Positions 16,828 through 26,487 of a DNA stretch of 35,262 nucleotides are shown piece after piece; position 1 is the stretch's first letter, and every line of letters starts with the position of its first letter. Origin of the DNA: Bacteroidales bacterium (GTDB lineage Bacteria; Bacteroidota; Bacteroidia; Bacteroidales; UBA932); the NCBI GenBank assembly GCA_016293535.1, contig JAEDEB010000021.1, forward strand, positions 1 through 35,262, given 5' to 3'. A program made the translations under genes and the position numbers. Below the pieces are notes generated by a model. That model searched no databases and was not told the DNA's origin. It saw only the letters and a list, made by a program, of their open reading frames with translations.

Positions 16828-17741
16828 GAAAGATGAGAAAGATGATGAATGTCATTGCCGTGGCCAGCGTCATGGCGGTGCTAGCCGTCTCCTGCAGGGA
16901 GCATTATACCGTTTACGACGATGCCGAGTACGTGATGTTTGCGGATACCGCGAAGCTCTATCCCGTGCAGCAGGATGTCGAGTTCATAAGCGTGCCGGTT
17001 GTTTCGACGGTCACCCGCAGCTACGACAGGACCTTCGGCGTCGAGATCGTCGATGCGGAGAGCGATGCCGTCGAGACCTACCACTACCGTCTCGAGTCGA
17101 ATACGATAACCATAAAGGCGGGTGAGAATTGTGCATATGTCCGTGTCCACGGCATTTATGACCATATCGGAGCGTCAGAGTCCCTTTCGTTCACGCTCTC
17201 GCTCGTGATGCCGGATGCTCTTGAAATGCCCTTGTACGGCCGCAAGACGAGGGTGGAGCTGATGAAGAGCTGCCCGTTCGACATCAACGGCTTCACCGGC
17301 TGGTGCGTGCTCTCTTCCACTTTCCTCCAGTCCTACAACCCTTACGGTTCATACCAGAGGCTGGTGCGTTCGACTCTCCATCCGACTGAGAAGAATACCA
17401 TTGTCTGCCACGACTGGATGCTCTCCGGGTATGACATAGAGATGAGATTCGATGATTCCGACCCTCTCTCGCCGACGGTGACGGTGCCTTCCGATCAGGT
17501 GATGAGCGACGAGGGCTCATTCTTCGGCATGGTCCACGGAGACGACAGGATACTGGTGGAAAGCAGCCAGCTCGCTCCTTCGTATTTCTATCCTTGCGGG
17601 AACTATCTGTATGTATGGACCCGTATGTACGTGCGCAATCTCAACACCGCTGTCGGCACGGTCGGAAATTTCTATACCGTGATGGAATGGGTCAGCGACG
17701 AAGAGGCGGAGAGACTGATGCGCGAGGGAATGGCACACTGA
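16824..17741 (+). CDS. DUF4984-like lipoprotein
   Basis: A 305-residue lipoprotein that overlaps the susD stop (ATGA). A 9-base tandem repeat (16824-16841) gives several in-frame Met codons, so 16833 or 16842 could also be the start. The lipobox is Ala-Val-Ser-Cys at residue 24. The N-terminal half, with Tyr-Asp-Asp-Ala-Glu-Tyr-Val-Met-Phe-Ala-Asp and a beta-sandwich around 55-145, is the pattern of DUF4984-type proteins encoded beside SusCD pairs. The C-terminal half (about 150-305) is an aromatic-rich beta domain. Probably an accessory surface binding protein. The stop lies in a tandem 22-base repeat. Confidence 0.65.
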   Translation: MRKMRKMMNVIAVASVMAVLAVSCREHYTVYDDAEYVMFADTAKLYPVQQDVEFISVPVVSTVTRSYDRTFGVEIVDAESDAVETYHYRLESNTITIKAGENCAYVRVHGIYDHIGASESLSFTLSLVMPDALEMPLYGRKTRVELMKSCPFDINGFTGWCVLSSTFLQSYNPYGSYQRLVRSTLHPTEKNTIVCHDWMLSGYDIEMRFDDSDPLSPTVTVPSDQVMSDEGSFFGMVHGDDRILVESSQLAPSYFYPCGNYLYVWTRMYVRNLNTAVGTVGNFYTVMEWVSDEEAERLMREGMAH

Positions 17742-17768
17742 TGAATGAGGGAATGGCACACTGATGAA
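17724..17768. repeat. Tandem 22-bp direct repeat over a stop codon
   Basis: The 22 bases at 17724-17745 recur exactly at 17747-17768 after one spacer base (period 23). The first copy holds the last codons and TGA stop of the DUF4984-like gene; the second lies wholly in the intergenic gap. This looks like a recent slippage duplication. Confidence 0.9.
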
Positions 17769-17822
17769 CGAACTTACCAATATATATTAACCGGGCTTTC
17801 GGCCCCTAATCAAACTACTCAG

Positions 17823-20114
17823 ATGAAGTACAGATTATTTAAGCTAGCAGCCTTGACAGCGGGTATCTCCCTGATGGCTGCATCCTGCGAGAAACCCGCT
17901 GTGCAGCCTGATCCAGAGTTCCCTGCGGAGAAGCTGCAGAGGACTGTCCTCGCTGGCGAGTCGGTAGATATCGCCTTTACGGCGAATCTCGACTGGGAAC
18001 TTGAGGCGGAAGGTGAGGGTGTCCTCACTTATTTCTGGATTGACGACAACGGCTCCAAGGCCTCGAAGGTCAAGGGTACTGCCGGAGAACAGGTCGTAAC
18101 CGTGAAATTCTCCGAAGAGGAGGAACTTGACAACAACAGGACTTGTGTCATCAAGCTCACTATGGGCGGTGAGACCAGGGAAATCGCTCAGATTGACCGT
18201 CTTATGATTAACAGGACCCTCATTGTGAAGGTTGCTGAGGCTTTCGAGACCGCTTTCAGGAAGGTGGATGGCAAATTTGTCTACAACGACATCCTGGAAG
18301 GTCAGGAACTCAGTTTCATCAGCTTCCCGGAGGAGGTTGAATATACTCTTCCTGTAAAGGTCCAGACCAATTTCGACTGGAATATCTCCGCTCCTGAATG
18401 GGTGGAGTGCTCGGTAAATGAGGGCGTTGCCGGTGATACCGAGCTTGTTCTGAGCGCAAAGCTTTCTGCCGAGAACGCAAAGGGAGCCGTAGCTGAAATC
18501 AAGCTTGTGGATGCTGACAACACTGAGGCTTTCGAGACGTTCGAGGTCAAGCTCGGCGCTTTTGCCGACAGGGTGGAATTCAGCATCAATGCGACGGAAT
18601 TCAATGCTGAAGGTCAGGTGAAGAGCCCTATGGGTGAGGAATACTATGACGGCGTTGCCTATCTCAAGATTCTTGCTGCAGAAGGCTTTGCCGTAAAGGC
18701 CCTCGGCTTTGACGGTCAGTATCACGACATTGATTTCGCCGACTGGGTGAATGTTCAGCAAACCGGTGTCGATGGTGAGGGGTATCTCAAGAACTATACT
18801 TTTTCCATTTCTGTAAACGCCAACACGTCAACAGACCAGAGACTTGCCGACATTCTCGTGCTCCCTGCCTCCAAGTCGGGACTGACTCCGGACCTTCTCT
18901 GCGATTCGGCTTCCGATATCTGCGCATTCCTTCCCGAGATTCAGCCATATTGCGCAGGCCGCATCTCTCAGCTTGGCAAGAGCGGCAGTTCCACCGGTGA
19001 CACCGGAGTCCTTAGTCTTGATCCGGACTATGACAATTATATGGCAAGCCTGACCGCAACTCCTGATTCATGGCTCAAGTACGATTATGAGAATGCTGCG
19101 ATATTCTCACTCGTCTATAATCACGAGTGGTCTGATGCCCAGATACTTGCCGATAGAAAGATTGCTTCTGTCAAGCTCCTGAACTATGACCTCCAGGATG
19201 CCGGCGAAAACTTCTGGGCCGATACCTGGTTCAATGACAAGAGGTTCAAGCTCAACGTAGATATGAGCAGCTACAGCCCGGTGTCAGGAGAAGAGACTAT
19301 TCCGGAGTGCTTTGTGCTCTTCATTGACGAGAACGGTGACACCTTCGCTGTCATAGACTTCACCTACAACGAGGGCCAGTCCACCGATCCTTCGGCAGCG
19401 ATGGTGACCCTTGTCGACGGTACGGCTGAAAAGATGAGTGAAAGCAACGATTTGTACGGATTCTTCAGTTCAGAGTATGGTACAAAAGAAATATACGAGG
19501 CGACGGTTTCCGCAGCCAACCCTGTCATCAAGCTTGCGCAGGCTCCTGCGGCGATAAAGACTTATCTGCTCGATATGGCAAGCGGAAGCACTCCTGAGGA
19601 TACGGAGAATATCTACCTTGAAGGCGGAATGGACAATACCTTCACCGTTTATATCAGCAAATCCGTCACCTCGAAGACGCAATGGTTTATCGTGTTCAAG
19701 GATGCCAATAATCTCAACTATGCTCTGCTGCTCCTCACTTACGACCCTTCTTCCGCTGCAGCTCCGTTCAGTTTCGCATATCCTGACTATGTCAGTGGCG
19801 CGACACTCTCGAAGTATTCGGGTGAACTGCTCTCTGCCATTCTGGGCGAACATTACGGTCTCTCCTCTGACAACGTATACGAACTCAGGTTTACGGGCGA
19901 ACCGCAGATGGCGCTGCTCAACGTGCCGGGCGAGCCTTTCGGAGAGGCTGCTTGGAACAATTACCCTGTTTCCGCCGACTATTGGCTTACCTACGAGATG
20001 GATGGTACGTCACAGATGTATGTGAATATGACGAAAAAAGGGGAGTCCGACTGGTTCCTCTGGAACGATTCGATGGGAATGCCCTCCTGCGTTCTCGTTT
20101 GTACTGCGGAGTAG
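17823..20114 (+). CDS. Large lipoprotein with BACON/DUF5003-like beta domains
   Basis: A 763-residue lipoprotein. I start it at 17823 because this gives a signal peptide with Cys22 (Ala-Ala-Ser-Cys); the longer frame from 17745 starts inside the tandem repeat and is not credible. Residues about 25-125 resemble a BACON-type Ig-like module (Asp-Ile-Ala-Phe-Thr-Ala-Asn-Leu-Asp-Trp-Glu-Leu). A second, similar module at about 160-245 has Val-Gln-Thr-Asn-Phe-Asp-Trp-Asn-Ile-Ser. The rest is a beta-rich, acidic region poor in Lys/Arg clusters, matching DUF5003-type lipoproteins only by recollection. It probably projects from the cell surface and binds macromolecules. No catalytic motif is seen. Confidence 0.65.
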   Translation: MKYRLFKLAALTAGISLMAASCEKPAVQPDPEFPAEKLQRTVLAGESVDIAFTANLDWELEAEGEGVLTYFWIDDNGSKASKVKGTAGEQVVTVKFSEEEELDNNRTCVIKLTMGGETREIAQIDRLMINRTLIVKVAEAFETAFRKVDGKFVYNDILEGQELSFISFPEEVEYTLPVKVQTNFDWNISAPEWVECSVNEGVAGDTELVLSAKLSAENAKGAVAEIKLVDADNTEAFETFEVKLGAFADRVEFSINATEFNAEGQVKSPMGEEYYDGVAYLKILAAEGFAVKALGFDGQYHDIDFADWVNVQQTGVDGEGYLKNYTFSISVNANTSTDQRLADILVLPASKSGLTPDLLCDSASDICAFLPEIQPYCAGRISQLGKSGSSTGDTGVLSLDPDYDNYMASLTATPDSWLKYDYENAAIFSLVYNHEWSDAQILADRKIASVKLLNYDLQDAGENFWADTWFNDKRFKLNVDMSSYSPVSGEETIPECFVLFIDENGDTFAVIDFTYNEGQSTDPSAAMVTLVDGTAEKMSESNDLYGFFSSEYGTKEIYEATVSAANPVIKLAQAPAAIKTYLLDMASGSTPEDTENIYLEGGMDNTFTVYISKSVTSKTQWFIVFKDANNLNYALLLLTYDPSSAAAPFSFAYPDYVSGATLSKYSGELLSAILGEHYGLSSDNVYELRFTGEPQMALLNVPGEPFGEAAWNNYPVSADYWLTYEMDGTSQMYVNMTKKGESDWFLWNDSMGMPSCVLVCTAE

Positions 20115-20161
20115 TCTGAATTCCTTCATATTACTAAAAGATTGCTAACTGGCATCCGATA

Positions 20162-22771
20162 ATGTTTTTCTCCAAGATATTCAAATCTGTTTTAATGGCC
20201 GTCGCCGTGACCGCCGTGTCCGTATCCTGTGTCCGTGAGGAAGTTCCGGACCTCAGGGACGGCGGCTACGGCTATGTCCAGTTCAAAGTATACAAGGAGG
20301 CTTCTTACACCAGGGCTTCCGGCCTCGATTATCTCAGCGAAGCTTCCAAGGTGATGGTGATGCTTGAGTACGGTGACGTCCAGATCAGCCAGACCCTGAC
20401 CCTTACTGCTTCGAACCCTGAGTCGGCTGAATTCGGTGTACGCAGCGCAAAGCTCAAGCTTCTTGCCGGACGTTACCGCGTGATGGCATACACGGTTTTC
20501 GACAAGCTCGACAACGACGTGTACAAGGGATCTTCGGCGGGTGAGTTCGACGTGGTCGAGGGGGGCCTTACCGTTCACGACCTGACTGCCGATGTCACCC
20601 CGAGAGGAAAGGTCCGCTTCAGTTTCAGCAAGTTCTTCCCTTCCGGCACAAAGGCAGCCGCGAGGGAATACACCTTCGACGAGATCGCGAAGGCGGATCT
20701 TGGACTGAAGAATGCCGATACGGGTGTCCGTACCTCCATCAAGGGCCTGAAGACCAAGTTCTCCCTCCATTTCTACGACAAGGATGAAGTCGAGGACGGG
20801 TACAGGACTTCGAGTCTGAGCTGCGACACTCTCGTAAGCCTCAGGGCCGGCAGTTACGTAGTGGAGAACTACACTCTCTACGACGAGTCCGGTGACCTGC
20901 TCGAACTGGCCTCTCCTATTGAGGAGACCGCTTTCGAACTTTCGGACAACGAGACTGTCGATGTGGAGGTGCCTGTGACTTTGAACGAGGCTGCCGAGTA
21001 TCTCAAGGACTACCTTGCCCTCAAGGAGATATGGGAGTCCCTCGACGGCCCGAACTGGTATTATTTTGGTGAAGACTGGCCCCGCGGTGCCAACTGGGAC
21101 TTCAACAAGTCCCCTGACCTTTGGGGAGAACAGCCGGGAGTGCAGCTGCATTCCAACGGGCGGGTCGCTCTCATAAACATAAGCGACTTCGGTTTCCGGG
21201 GAGACCTTTCCCCGGAAATCGGTCAGCTTACCGAACTTGTGGAACTCTATCTGGGCTCTCACAACGACCTGAACATCGTTGAATATGACCCTACGCTTGA
21301 CCGCAGCGGCAGCAAGGCGGAAAGGCTTGAAAGACACAAGGAGTTCCTATCCCTGCTGCATCCTCTCCACCAGCTGTCCGAGCCGGTGGCAAGGGCTCTC
21401 AAGGAACATTCCATCAGTATTCCGGAGATAGCTCTCTATGACCGCTATACCGAGGCGGAAATCCTTGCGATGGAAAAGGCTGAGGAAATCAAGCCTATGG
21501 ACATGACCCCTGCAAAGCTCTGCAACGGTCTCAGGTCCATCCCTGCAGAAATCGGCAAATTGACAAAACTCGAGCGTCTCTACATCGCCAACGGCGAACT
21601 CTCCGGACTGCCGGAGGAAATGGCCTCCCTCGAGTCTCTGCTCGAACTTGAGATCTACAATTGCCCGCGCATGGTGACCTGTCCTGAGGTCATAGGCAAA
21701 TTGCCTGTCCTCGAGGTGCTCAATATGGGCAACAATCCGCAGCTGGCCGACGGCGAGCCTGAGAAGATCATCGACCTCATCTCCAATGGTCCTGCGGCGG
21801 AACTCATACAGATAATCTATCTCAACAAGGGCAATATGAAGGTCCTTGACGGTGAGGCGGTTTCGCGTATGAAGAAGATAGGTCTGCTCGACCTCTCCGA
21901 CAACCGCATCGAGACCATCACAGCTCCTTTCGGCGCCGAAGTCGGCCCCGTTCAGCTCTATCTGAACAATAACCGTCTGTCTTCCTTCCCTGTGGACGAA
22001 AACGGGATTTTCTGCAGGATGGATGACGTGGAGACTTTCAGCGTCAGCAACAATCTTTTCACTGAACTCCCTGACATTTTCTCAGCCAAGTCCATATACA
22101 TTATGGGCTCGGTGGATTTCTCGTTCAACCATATCTCGGGAGTCCAGAATGCGGGCAAGGGCTATAAGGGCATCAATGTCTCCACCCTTACCCTCAACAA
22201 CAATGAAGAACTTACAGAGTTCCCTGCCTGCTTTGCGGAGTCAGGCTCTGTCATATCCAACTTTGCGATGAGAGGCTGCTCCCTCGAAAGCTTCGAGGAG
22301 GGATGCTTCACGGGCGAGAAGGTTGTGAACATCCAGTCCCTGGATCTTTCCTACAACCATCTCACTTCGGTGTCCGAGGAACTGATTGCAACCAACGTCC
22401 CTTATCTGTATGGGGTGGACCTCTCTTACAACCGCCTGCCGAAGTTCCCTTTCGGCCCGCTCGACTGCGCTAACCTCACGGTTCTCGGCGTGCGCGGGCA
22501 GAGGAATGCCGCAGGTAACCGCTGCCTCAGCGAGTGGCCGACCGGAGTATATAAACACAAGGGCCTCAGAGGACTCTACCTCGGTTCCAACAACCTCGGA
22601 AAGATAGACGACACGATTTCCACATTGATATATTTCCTCGACATCAGCGACAACCCTAACATTGTTTTCGACGCGAGCGACATCTGCTCCGCGTACGCCA
22701 ACAAAGTATATTATCTCATATACGACAAGTCGCAGGAGATACGCAACTGTGAATATATAGAACTCGACTGA
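20162..22771 (+). CDS. Leucine-rich-repeat surface lipoprotein with DUF4458-like N-terminus
   Basis: This 869-residue lipoprotein has Cys23 in its lipobox (Ser-Val-Ser-Cys). Residues about 30-150 and 155-280 form two beta-rich modules, the second like the DUF4458-type domain of Bacteroidales LRR lipoproteins. A segment with Trp-Glu-Ser-Leu-Asp-Gly-Pro-Asn-Trp (about 290-300) resembles the cap sequence before LRRs. From about 335 to the end run leucine-rich repeats, for example Leu-Asp-Leu-Ser-Asp-Asn-Arg-Ile, Leu-Tyr-Leu-Asn-Asn-Asn-Arg-Leu and Leu-Asp-Leu-Ser-Tyr-Asn-His-Leu. LRR arrays make protein-binding solenoids, so this may hold a protein ligand. Its stop overlaps the next ATG by one base (TGATG). 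Confidence 0.85.
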   Translation: MFFSKIFKSVLMAVAVTAVSVSCVREEVPDLRDGGYGYVQFKVYKEASYTRASGLDYLSEASKVMVMLEYGDVQISQTLTLTASNPESAEFGVRSAKLKLLAGRYRVMAYTVFDKLDNDVYKGSSAGEFDVVEGGLTVHDLTADVTPRGKVRFSFSKFFPSGTKAAAREYTFDEIAKADLGLKNADTGVRTSIKGLKTKFSLHFYDKDEVEDGYRTSSLSCDTLVSLRAGSYVVENYTLYDESGDLLELASPIEETAFELSDNETVDVEVPVTLNEAAEYLKDYLALKEIWESLDGPNWYYFGEDWPRGANWDFNKSPDLWGEQPGVQLHSNGRVALINISDFGFRGDLSPEIGQLTELVELYLGSHNDLNIVEYDPTLDRSGSKAERLERHKEFLSLLHPLHQLSEPVARALKEHSISIPEIALYDRYTEAEILAMEKAEEIKPMDMTPAKLCNGLRSIPAEIGKLTKLERLYIANGELSGLPEEMASLESLLELEIYNCPRMVTCPEVIGKLPVLEVLNMGNNPQLADGEPEKIIDLISNGPAAELIQIIYLNKGNMKVLDGEAVSRMKKIGLLDLSDNRIETITAPFGAEVGPVQLYLNNNRLSSFPVDENGIFCRMDDVETFSVSNNLFTELPDIFSAKSIYIMGSVDFSFNHISGVQNAGKGYKGINVSTLTLNNNEELTEFPACFAESGSVISNFAMRGCSLESFEEGCFTGEKVVNIQSLDLSYNHLTSVSEELIATNVPYLYGVDLSYNRLPKFPFGPLDCANLTVLGVRGQRNAAGNRCLSEWPTGVYKHKGLRGLYLGSNNLGKIDDTISTLIYFLDISDNPNIVFDASDICSAYANKVYYLIYDKSQEIRNCEYIELD

Positions 22772-24429
22772 TGATGATTGAATACAACAGAATATCGGCT
22801 CTCGCGGCGCTTGCTCTCCTTGCCGCAGGACTTGTTTCCTGCGTGGATGAGGCTGCTCCGCAGTTCGGGACGGACAAGGACACTATAGAGATAGGAGCCG
22901 TTGGAGGCAATGTGGCCTTCAGACTCGATTCTCCCCAGCCTTGGGTGGTAAGAACCCAGGAGCCTTGGCTGGCGGTGAGCCCTGCCAACGGAAACGGATC
23001 CACGGTATGCACAATAATGGTGGATTCCTCCCTTACCGTCACTCCGCGTGAAGGTATCATAAGGGTGGAAATGCTCTCTACCGGCGAAAGGAAGGATATC
23101 AAGGTGACTCAGGAAGGGTTCGAATACATGGTCTCATCGGCTGAGAGCGACCATAGCCTTGCCAATTTCGCCCCTTACGGGCAGCGGAGTTTCGACGTCG
23201 AGGTGGAGGCCAATCTTCCTTTTACCGTCGAGATACCTTCCGAAGCCCGCAGGTGGCTCAGCTGCAGTATTCCTGAACTTGTACTGGACAGGGGAGCGCG
23301 CCCGCGCAAGGTGAAGGTACGATTCGACTGGGAGCTCAACTATGACCAGGCCCCGCGTGATGTCCAGGTCCGCTTTCTTCCCGAGGATACTTCAGTCTCC
23401 GCCGAGGGCAATAGTCAGCTCAATATTAGGCAGGACGCGGCTGAAGCGATAGAAATCGGTGTCAAGGGCGATTCCCTGGCCTTGATTGCCATCAGCAGGG
23501 TGATGAACTGCATGGCTTCGTACGACACCTCCGAGAAGATGGAGTACTGGAGCGGCGTAAAGGTATGGAAATCAGGACCGAACAAGGGTCGTGTGCGCTC
23601 TGCCAAGTTCTATCTCTTCGAGACTGAGGAGGGGCTGCCTTATCAGGTCAAGTACCTCACGGCTGCCGAGGAACTCATTTTCTTCGGAAACTCGAACACC
23701 TTCCTCAAGAGTCTTGATGCCGGAGAGCATATCTGCGAGCTTACCCAGCTCAAGAGGCTCGGTATCTCCGCCTATGGACTCGTATCCCTGCCGGACAGGC
23801 TGACCGACCTCAAGGAACTGGAATTTCTCGACATCTCGGGAAACAACTTCGCTACCGTCCCGGAGATACTTTCAAGGGAGAATTTTCCTAAGCTGCATAG
23901 TCTCATAATGAACGCCAACCAGCGTCATCTCTTTTCCGACCTTTCCATCGCGACAAAAAAGGATCTCGGCGGTCTGATCGACGAATCCGATACCGATGAG
24001 CAGGGCAAGCGGAGTTTCCCGAAGAGGTTCCTCCGCTGGAGCGAGCTGGATACACTCGTGTTCTCGGTGAACTACCTTCAGGGCACGATTCCTGACCTCG
24101 AGGACGATCCTGACTTCCCGAAATGGACTGCAGAGGAGGTGAATGCCTGCGATACGCTTCCGGCCCGTCTGATAGGACTGCCAAAGGTACTTCCGCACAC
24201 GACCCTTCTGACCATGAACCTCAACCGCCTCAGCGGAGAACTTCCGGAGTGGCTGCTCTACCACCCTTGTCTGGATCTCTGGGTCCCTGACGCTCTGGTG
24301 TTCCCTCAGGATGGAAGGGATGCCCTGGGTAATGCCTGCGGATTTACCAACGAGCCGGCAAATCTCGATTACTATTACGCGGAGTACGTCAACAAGAAGT
24401 ACAATCCGAAGAATCTCAACAAAGAATAA
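22771..24429 (+). CDS. BACON-like and leucine-rich-repeat lipoprotein
   Basis: A 552-residue lipoprotein with Cys24 (Leu-Val-Ser-Cys), translationally coupled to the upstream LRR gene. Two BACON-like modules cover about 30-115 (with Pro-Trp-Val-Val-Arg-Thr and Trp-Leu-Ala-Val-Ser-Pro-Ala) and 117-225 (with Leu-Pro-Phe-Thr-Val-Glu-Ile). From about 325 there are LRR units, for example Leu-Lys-Glu-Leu-Glu-Phe-Leu-Asp-Ile-Ser-Gly-Asn-Asn-Phe. It looks like a smaller cousin of its neighbour. A role in ligand capture at the surface is likely; the ligand is unknown. No catalytic residues are recognised. Confidence 0.75.
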   Translation: MMIEYNRISALAALALLAAGLVSCVDEAAPQFGTDKDTIEIGAVGGNVAFRLDSPQPWVVRTQEPWLAVSPANGNGSTVCTIMVDSSLTVTPREGIIRVEMLSTGERKDIKVTQEGFEYMVSSAESDHSLANFAPYGQRSFDVEVEANLPFTVEIPSEARRWLSCSIPELVLDRGARPRKVKVRFDWELNYDQAPRDVQVRFLPEDTSVSAEGNSQLNIRQDAAEAIEIGVKGDSLALIAISRVMNCMASYDTSEKMEYWSGVKVWKSGPNKGRVRSAKFYLFETEEGLPYQVKYLTAAEELIFFGNSNTFLKSLDAGEHICELTQLKRLGISAYGLVSLPDRLTDLKELEFLDISGNNFATVPEILSRENFPKLHSLIMNANQRHLFSDLSIATKKDLGGLIDESDTDEQGKRSFPKRFLRWSELDTLVFSVNYLQGTIPDLEDDPDFPKWTAEEVNACDTLPARLIGLPKVLPHTTLLTMNLNRLSGELPEWLLYHPCLDLWVPDALVFPQDGRDALGNACGFTNEPANLDYYYAEYVNKKYNPKNLNKE

Positions 24430-24441
24430 GGACAGACTGAT

Positions 24442-26457
24442 ATGAAGAAGACAAGCATAGCGATTCTTGCGGCTCTCGCCCTGGTTTCCTGCGTCAAGGA
24501 TAATGTGGGCACGCCCCAGCTGAAGCCTGCCGAGCCGGTTTTCGGCGAGGATGTGGTCAGGGGCGAGGTCCTGGTCTGCTTTGACGAGAAGGTGGTATCG
24601 ATACTCGAGACATCGGGCCTTACCAAGAGCGGTCCGTCCAATGTCCTGACAAGATGCGCCATTCCTTCCGTCGAGGAGGTTCTTGCCATTGCGGGCAACT
24701 ACGAGATTGAAAGGGTTTTCCCTGAGGACAGCAGGACGGAGGAGAAAGCTCGCAAGGAAGGCCTTCATCTGTGGTACAGGCTTTCCTTCGGTGAGGATGT
24801 TCCTTTGGAGCGCGTTTATTCGGAACTTTCGCGTCTGGGAGAGGTGAGGGCCGTGAATTGCAACCGCCGTATCAAGAAAGCCTATTCCGGCAAGTCCGTG
24901 GCGTTCAACCCCGCAGCCGCCCTTCCCTTGACCCGTTCAGGCAAGACACCTGTATTCGATGACGAGTGTCTTCCTTACCAGTGGCATCTGGTCAATGACG
25001 GAAATCTCCGTCCGACCAAGTTCGTCAGCGGTGCGGATGTCAATGTGGAGAAGGCCTGGGAACTCTGTACAGGCGACCCTTCCATCATCGTTGCTGTGCT
25101 CGACGAGGGTATAGACTATACCCATCCCGACCTCAAGGATGCGATGTGGGTGAATGAGGATGAGATATGGCGCTCGCGCGAGGATAATGACGGAAACGGT
25201 TATGTGGGAGACGTTTACGGTTACAATTTTGCGCTCGGCACTCCGATAATAACTACTTCGGATGCTCACGAGAGCGGACACGGCTGTCACGTCGCCGGTG
25301 TCATTGGTGCTGTCAACAACAATGGCACGGGCATCAGTTCCATTGCGGGCGGCGACGGCAGTTCCAGAGGCGTTCGTCTTATGAGCTGCCAGATTTTCTG
25401 CGGCAACAAGAGCGGTACCGTCCTCGACGAGGTGAGAGCCATCAAGTATGCCGCAGACAACGGTGCAGTTGTGCTCCAGTGCAGCTGGGGATACAATTCA
25501 GGCGCCGCGAATGCATACGACTGGCAGCCTATGTACAGCACTGACGAGGAGTGGATGACAGACAATGCCCTCGAGCGCAAGGCCCTCGACTATTTCATAC
25601 ACAACGCCGGTTCTCCCGATGGTGTGATAGAGGGAGGAATCGCAGTCTTCGCCGGTGGCAACGAGAGCGCCCCTGCTACGGGTTATCCGGGTGCATACAA
25701 GGATTTCGTATCCGTTGCCGCGACAGCAGGCGACTTTACCCCGGCCGTGTACTCCAATTATGGACGTGGAACTAACATTTCCGCACCAGGCGGCGACCAG
25801 GACTATTATTTCGATTACGGCGAGGGCTCCGACCGCGGTGCCATAGGCTGCGTTCTTTCTGCCCTGCCTTTCAACGTGACTCCGACAGGTTACGGCTATA
25901 TGGAGGGAACGTCGATGGCCTGTCCTCATGTTTCCGGTGTTGTTGCCCTCGGCCTTTCGTATGCTGCCAGACTCCATCGCCATTTCAAGGCTTCGGAAAT
26001 CATAGACCTTCTCTATTCGAGCGCGACTCCTCTGGAGCAGTACTGGAATACCGATGAGCCGAAATATTACTGCAAGTATGTGGCCGATCTCGGCCTCAAC
26101 CATTACAAGTCCATGGACCTTTCCCTGTACAGGGGCAAGATGGGCAACGGCCAGGTCAACGCCTATGCCTTTCTCAAGGCCATCGAGGGCGCGGGCGTTC
26201 CTATGACATTCCCCAATGTGCTCGTCGACGTGGACAAGGAGACGGTGCTGACTCTCTCGACCTATTTTGACACTGTTGCCGGCGCAAGCGTAAGCGTCAG
26301 CGATGCTTCAGTCGCTTCGGCAAGCGTCGAGAACGGGCTGTTGAAAGTCAGGGGACTTGCGAAGGGACAGACATCCGCTGTCATCAGTGTGGGAAACGAG
26401 TCCCGCTCTTTCGTGATAACGGTAAGGGACGACGCTCCTTCCGGCGGATGGCTTTAG
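24442..26457 (+). CDS. Subtilisin-family (S8) serine protease lipoprotein
   Basis: A 671-residue serine endopeptidase, lipid-anchored through Cys17 (Leu-Val-Ser-Cys). An N-terminal prodomain-like region covers about 30-150. The S8 catalytic domain at about 175-585 has all key residues: D221 in Val-Leu-Asp-Glu-Gly-Ile-Asp, H280 in Gly-His-Gly-Cys-His-Val-Ala-Gly, oxyanion N407 in Ala-Gly-Gly-Asn-Glu-Ser, and S491 in Gly-Thr-Ser-Met-Ala-Cys-Pro-His. The usual Thr after the catalytic His-Gly is Cys282. A C-terminal beta module spans about 595-671. It is the only clear degradative enzyme in operon B, so it probably cuts protein into peptides for the SusCD pair, or matures surface proteins. Confidence 0.93.
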   Translation: MKKTSIAILAALALVSCVKDNVGTPQLKPAEPVFGEDVVRGEVLVCFDEKVVSILETSGLTKSGPSNVLTRCAIPSVEEVLAIAGNYEIERVFPEDSRTEEKARKEGLHLWYRLSFGEDVPLERVYSELSRLGEVRAVNCNRRIKKAYSGKSVAFNPAAALPLTRSGKTPVFDDECLPYQWHLVNDGNLRPTKFVSGADVNVEKAWELCTGDPSIIVAVLDEGIDYTHPDLKDAMWVNEDEIWRSREDNDGNGYVGDVYGYNFALGTPIITTSDAHESGHGCHVAGVIGAVNNNGTGISSIAGGDGSSRGVRLMSCQIFCGNKSGTVLDEVRAIKYAADNGAVVLQCSWGYNSGAANAYDWQPMYSTDEEWMTDNALERKALDYFIHNAGSPDGVIEGGIAVFAGGNESAPATGYPGAYKDFVSVAATAGDFTPAVYSNYGRGTNISAPGGDQDYYFDYGEGSDRGAIGCVLSALPFNVTPTGYGYMEGTSMACPHVSGVVALGLSYAARLHRHFKASEIIDLLYSSATPLEQYWNTDEPKYYCKYVADLGLNHYKSMDLSLYRGKMGNGQVNAYAFLKAIEGAGVPMTFPNVLVDVDKETVLTLSTYFDTVAGASVSVSDASVASASVENGLLKVRGLAKGQTSAVISVGNESRSFVITVRDDAPSGGWL

Positions 26458-26487
26458 TGCTAATGTGCTGACGTACATCTTATTCCT

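Noticed and set aside
17745..17822. An upstream extension of the DUF5003/BACON-like lipoprotein
   Set aside because: It starts in the second copy of a tandem duplication and would bury a good lipoprotein signal peptide that starts at 17823.
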